Shown here: piece by piece, positions 5,255 through 6,563 of the stretch | Layout of the letters: the number at the start of each line of letters is the position of its first letter | Position numbering within the stretch: position 1 is the first letter of the stretch | Origin: Solirubrobacterales bacterium | GTDB lineage: Bacteria; Actinomycetota; Thermoleophilia; Solirubrobacterales; Solirubrobacteraceae | Length of the DNA stretch: 6,563 bases | Direction: 5' to 3' | Assembly (NCBI GenBank): GCA_013813955.1 | Contig: JACCQW010000327.1 | Span: 1 to 6,563, forward strand | Made by a program: the position numbers and the translations under genes | Notes under the pieces: generated by a model | What the model was told of the DNA's origin: nothing | The model's database searches: none | What the model saw: the letters and a program-made list of their open reading frames with translations, nothing else

Positions 5255-5818
5255 ATGGCCATCAGCCCCGACGTCCGCGCGGCGCGCGAGCGCCTCGTCC
5301 GCGAGCACATGGAGTCCGAGAACCGCCACGAGTACGACGTGACGATGGGCACCTTCCGCCACCCGCGCTACGAGATCATCCCCACCGGCGACGTGTACGA
5401 CGGTGAGGAGGCCGTGCGCGGCTACTTCGCCGAGACGCGCACCGCGTTCCCCGACCAGCGCAACGAGCTCGTCGCGCTGCACCACGCCGACGACGCGGTC
5501 ATCGTCGAGTTCGACCTGCTCGGCACGCACCTGGGCTCCTTCCGCGGCCTGCCCGCCACCGGCCGCTCCTTCCGCTGCCGCATGACCGCGTTCTTCGTGT
5601 TCGGCGGCAACGACGACGGCGCTGGCCGCGGCGACGGCGACGGCCTGATCGCCGAGCGCGTGTACTTCGACTCCGCGACGATCCTGCGCCAGCTGGGCAT
5701 CGCGCACGACCCGCTCACGCTGCGCGGCCGTCTGGCCACGGTGCTCAACCACCCGCTCACGATCGGCGGCGCGGTGGCGAAGGACCTCGCCCGGCGCCGC
5801 GCCTCGCGCCCGACCTGA
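5255..5818 (+). CDS. SnoaL-like / NTF2-fold protein
   Basis: The product is 187 residues and resembles the SnoaL-like (polyketide cyclase/ester cyclase) branch of the NTF2 superfamily, small alpha+beta barrels that bind hydrophobic ligands. Typical features in order are an N-terminal helix (about 6-30), the conical-barrel start HPRYEIIPTGDVYDGEEAVR (36-55), YFAETRTAFPDQRNELVALH (57-76), VIVEFDLLGTHLGSFRGLP (82-100) with TGRSFRCRMTAFFVF (102-116), then ERVYFDSATILRQLGI (134-149). Catalytic activity cannot be inferred; many members are enzymes and many are binding proteins. Residues 117-130 form a Gly/Asp-rich low-complexity insertion between two strands. The C-terminal 40 residues extend beyond the barrel. 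The gene is divergent from efp by 25 bases and convergent with the membrane protein gene by 19 bases, so it is probably a single-gene transcript. Confidence 0.85.
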   Translation: MAISPDVRAARERLVREHMESENRHEYDVTMGTFRHPRYEIIPTGDVYDGEEAVRGYFAETRTAFPDQRNELVALHHADDAVIVEFDLLGTHLGSFRGLPATGRSFRCRMTAFFVFGGNDDGAGRGDGDGLIAERVYFDSATILRQLGIAHDPLTLRGRLATVLNHPLTIGGAVAKDLARRRASRPT

Positions 5819-5837
5819 GCAGGCGGACGGGCCGGGC

Positions 5838-6563
5838 TTACGGACGCTGCGGGCGATCGACCTGCGGGAGGTCGATCCCGAGGTGGACCGTGCGTCTCCA
5901 CGACCCCTGTGCCGATCCAAGCGCCAGCCCAGACCCCAGCGCCGTGCTGGCCATCCAGGCCGCCAGCGGCAGCGTCCACGCCAGGTACAGCGCCCACTGC
6001 ACGTCGGCAGACGCCCAGGTGTCGACATGGTTGAAGGTGATCCAGTGCGCGGCGATCACCAGCAGGCTCACCAGCGGCGGACGCTCGGGCCGGCACAGCG
6101 CCTCCCACGCCAGCAGCGCGAGGACGAACGGCAGCGCGTAGTACTCGTTGTTCCAGGGGTCCAGCACGCAGCGCAGCAGCAGCAGCATGGCCAGCAGGAG
6201 CAGCACCTGCTCGGGCGCCCGCAGGGCGCGCGGATGCCGGCGCGCCCACAAAAGCGACAGCGGCACGGCCAGGAAGACGATCAGGGGATGGGTCAGCGGC
6301 GACAACCACTGCGGCGGCGAGCGGTAGCCCGCCTTGGCCAGGCCGTCCCCGCCGATCACGACGGCGTCGGGGGCTCCCAGCGGCCAGAAGAGCTGCCAGG
6401 GCTGGAAGATCTGCCCGGTCTGGCGCGCGCCGGCGACGAGGCCGGACCCCGAGCCGATCAGCAGGAGCGGGGCGAGCACGGCGGCGCCCACCGCGGTGGC
6501 GATCGCGAGCGCCCGCACGCGCCGGTCGGGCAGCGCGAGCAGCACGGGGCCGATCGCCAGCAC
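5838..6563 (-). CDS. Multi-spanning membrane protein, possibly GT87-like glycosyltransferase (C-terminal part)
   Basis: This frame is open from the window edge to TAA (5840-5838), giving 241 residues of the C-terminal part of a longer protein. A GTG codon falls exactly at the edge but lies inside a hydrophobic segment, so it is not taken as the start. At least six membrane segments are visible, at about residues 17-36, 92-107, 119-134, 142-157, 163-178 and 188-206. Between the first two is a periplasmic-type loop with QPWQLFWPLG and GYRSPPQWLSP. The DPWNNEYYALPF stretch resembles polyprenyl-phosphate-sugar-dependent mannosyltransferases of the GT87/DUF2029 type in actinobacteria. That assignment is tentative: the catalytic N-terminal loops are outside the window. 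The short soluble tail ends DLPQVDRPQRP. Confidence 0.8.
   Translation of the reverse strand: MLAIGPVLLALPDRRVRALAIATAVGAAVLAPLLLIGSGSGLVAGARQTGQIFQPWQLFWPLGAPDAVVIGGDGLAKAGYRSPPQWLSPLTHPLIVFLAVPLSLLWARRHPRALRAPEQVLLLLAMLLLLRCVLDPWNNEYYALPFVLALLAWEALCRPERPPLVSLLVIAAHWITFNHVDTWASADVQWALYLAWTLPLAAWMASTALGSGLALGSAQGSWRRTVHLGIDLPQVDRPQRP
5855..5877. terminator. Hairpin near the convergent 3' ends, possible terminator-like element
   Basis: GATCGACCT-GCGGG-AGGTCGATC is a perfect inverted repeat with 9-bp arms and a 5-base loop. It lies inside the last codons of the membrane protein gene (minus), 14 bases before its stop codon, and 36 bases after the stop of the plus-strand SnoaL-like gene. No T-tract follows on either strand, so it is not a canonical intrinsic terminator. 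It could still pause polymerase or protect the 3' ends of the two convergent transcripts, or be a coincidence of coding sequence. Confidence 0.35.

Overview
The window is very GC-rich and densely coded, with a strong preference for G or C in third codon positions. The gene content and order (efp, nusB, xseB, ispA, dxs) and an AbiEi/DUF559-type protein point to a high-GC actinobacterium, most likely of class Thermoleophilia (Solirubrobacter, Conexibacter or Patulibacter-like). The taxonomic placement is an inference from gene style and synteny, not from a marker comparison.

Layout. Everything from about 5229 down to 1 reads on the minus strand. In transcription order it is efp (5229-4669), an AbiEi-like winged-helix plus DUF559 nuclease-fold protein (4606-3656), nusB (3609-3196), xseB (3199-2996), ispA (2990-2118), dxs (2121-181), and the first 53 codons of a probable lipoprotein (160-1). 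nusB/xseB and ispA/dxs overlap by 4 bases (ATGA), and xseB/ispA are 5 bases apart, so nusB-xseB-ispA-dxs is a tightly coupled operon. Divergent from efp, with only 25 bases between start codons, is a plus-strand SnoaL/NTF2-like gene (5255-5818). It converges on the C-terminal part of a multi-spanning membrane protein (6563-5838, minus), probably a GT87-like glycosyltransferase. No stretch longer than about 65 bases lacks a gene, and no RNA gene, insertion sequence or CRISPR array was seen.

How the genes fit together. dxs makes DXP, the entry point of the MEP isoprenoid pathway, and ispA condenses the resulting C5 units to farnesyl diphosphate, so they form one isoprenoid module. nusB (rRNA antitermination), efp (rescue of ribosomes at polyproline) and xseB (exonuclease VII small subunit) are housekeeping genes often found in the same neighbourhood. 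The large exonuclease VII subunit gene xseA, often next to xseB, is not in the window.

Points for a second look. The AbiEi/DUF559 gene sits between efp and nusB, carries a near-perfect palindrome over its uncertain start, and ends in a 34-bp tandem duplication that altered its stop. The efp/SnoaL gap holds a symmetric TAGC motif that could serve as a shared -10 for two leaderless transcripts, and nusB has a similar TAGCCT before an SD-less ATG. ispA contains a short island of rare A/T-ending codons. Most of the window is ordinary housekeeping sequence; the DUF559 gene is the only part resembling an uncharacterised system.
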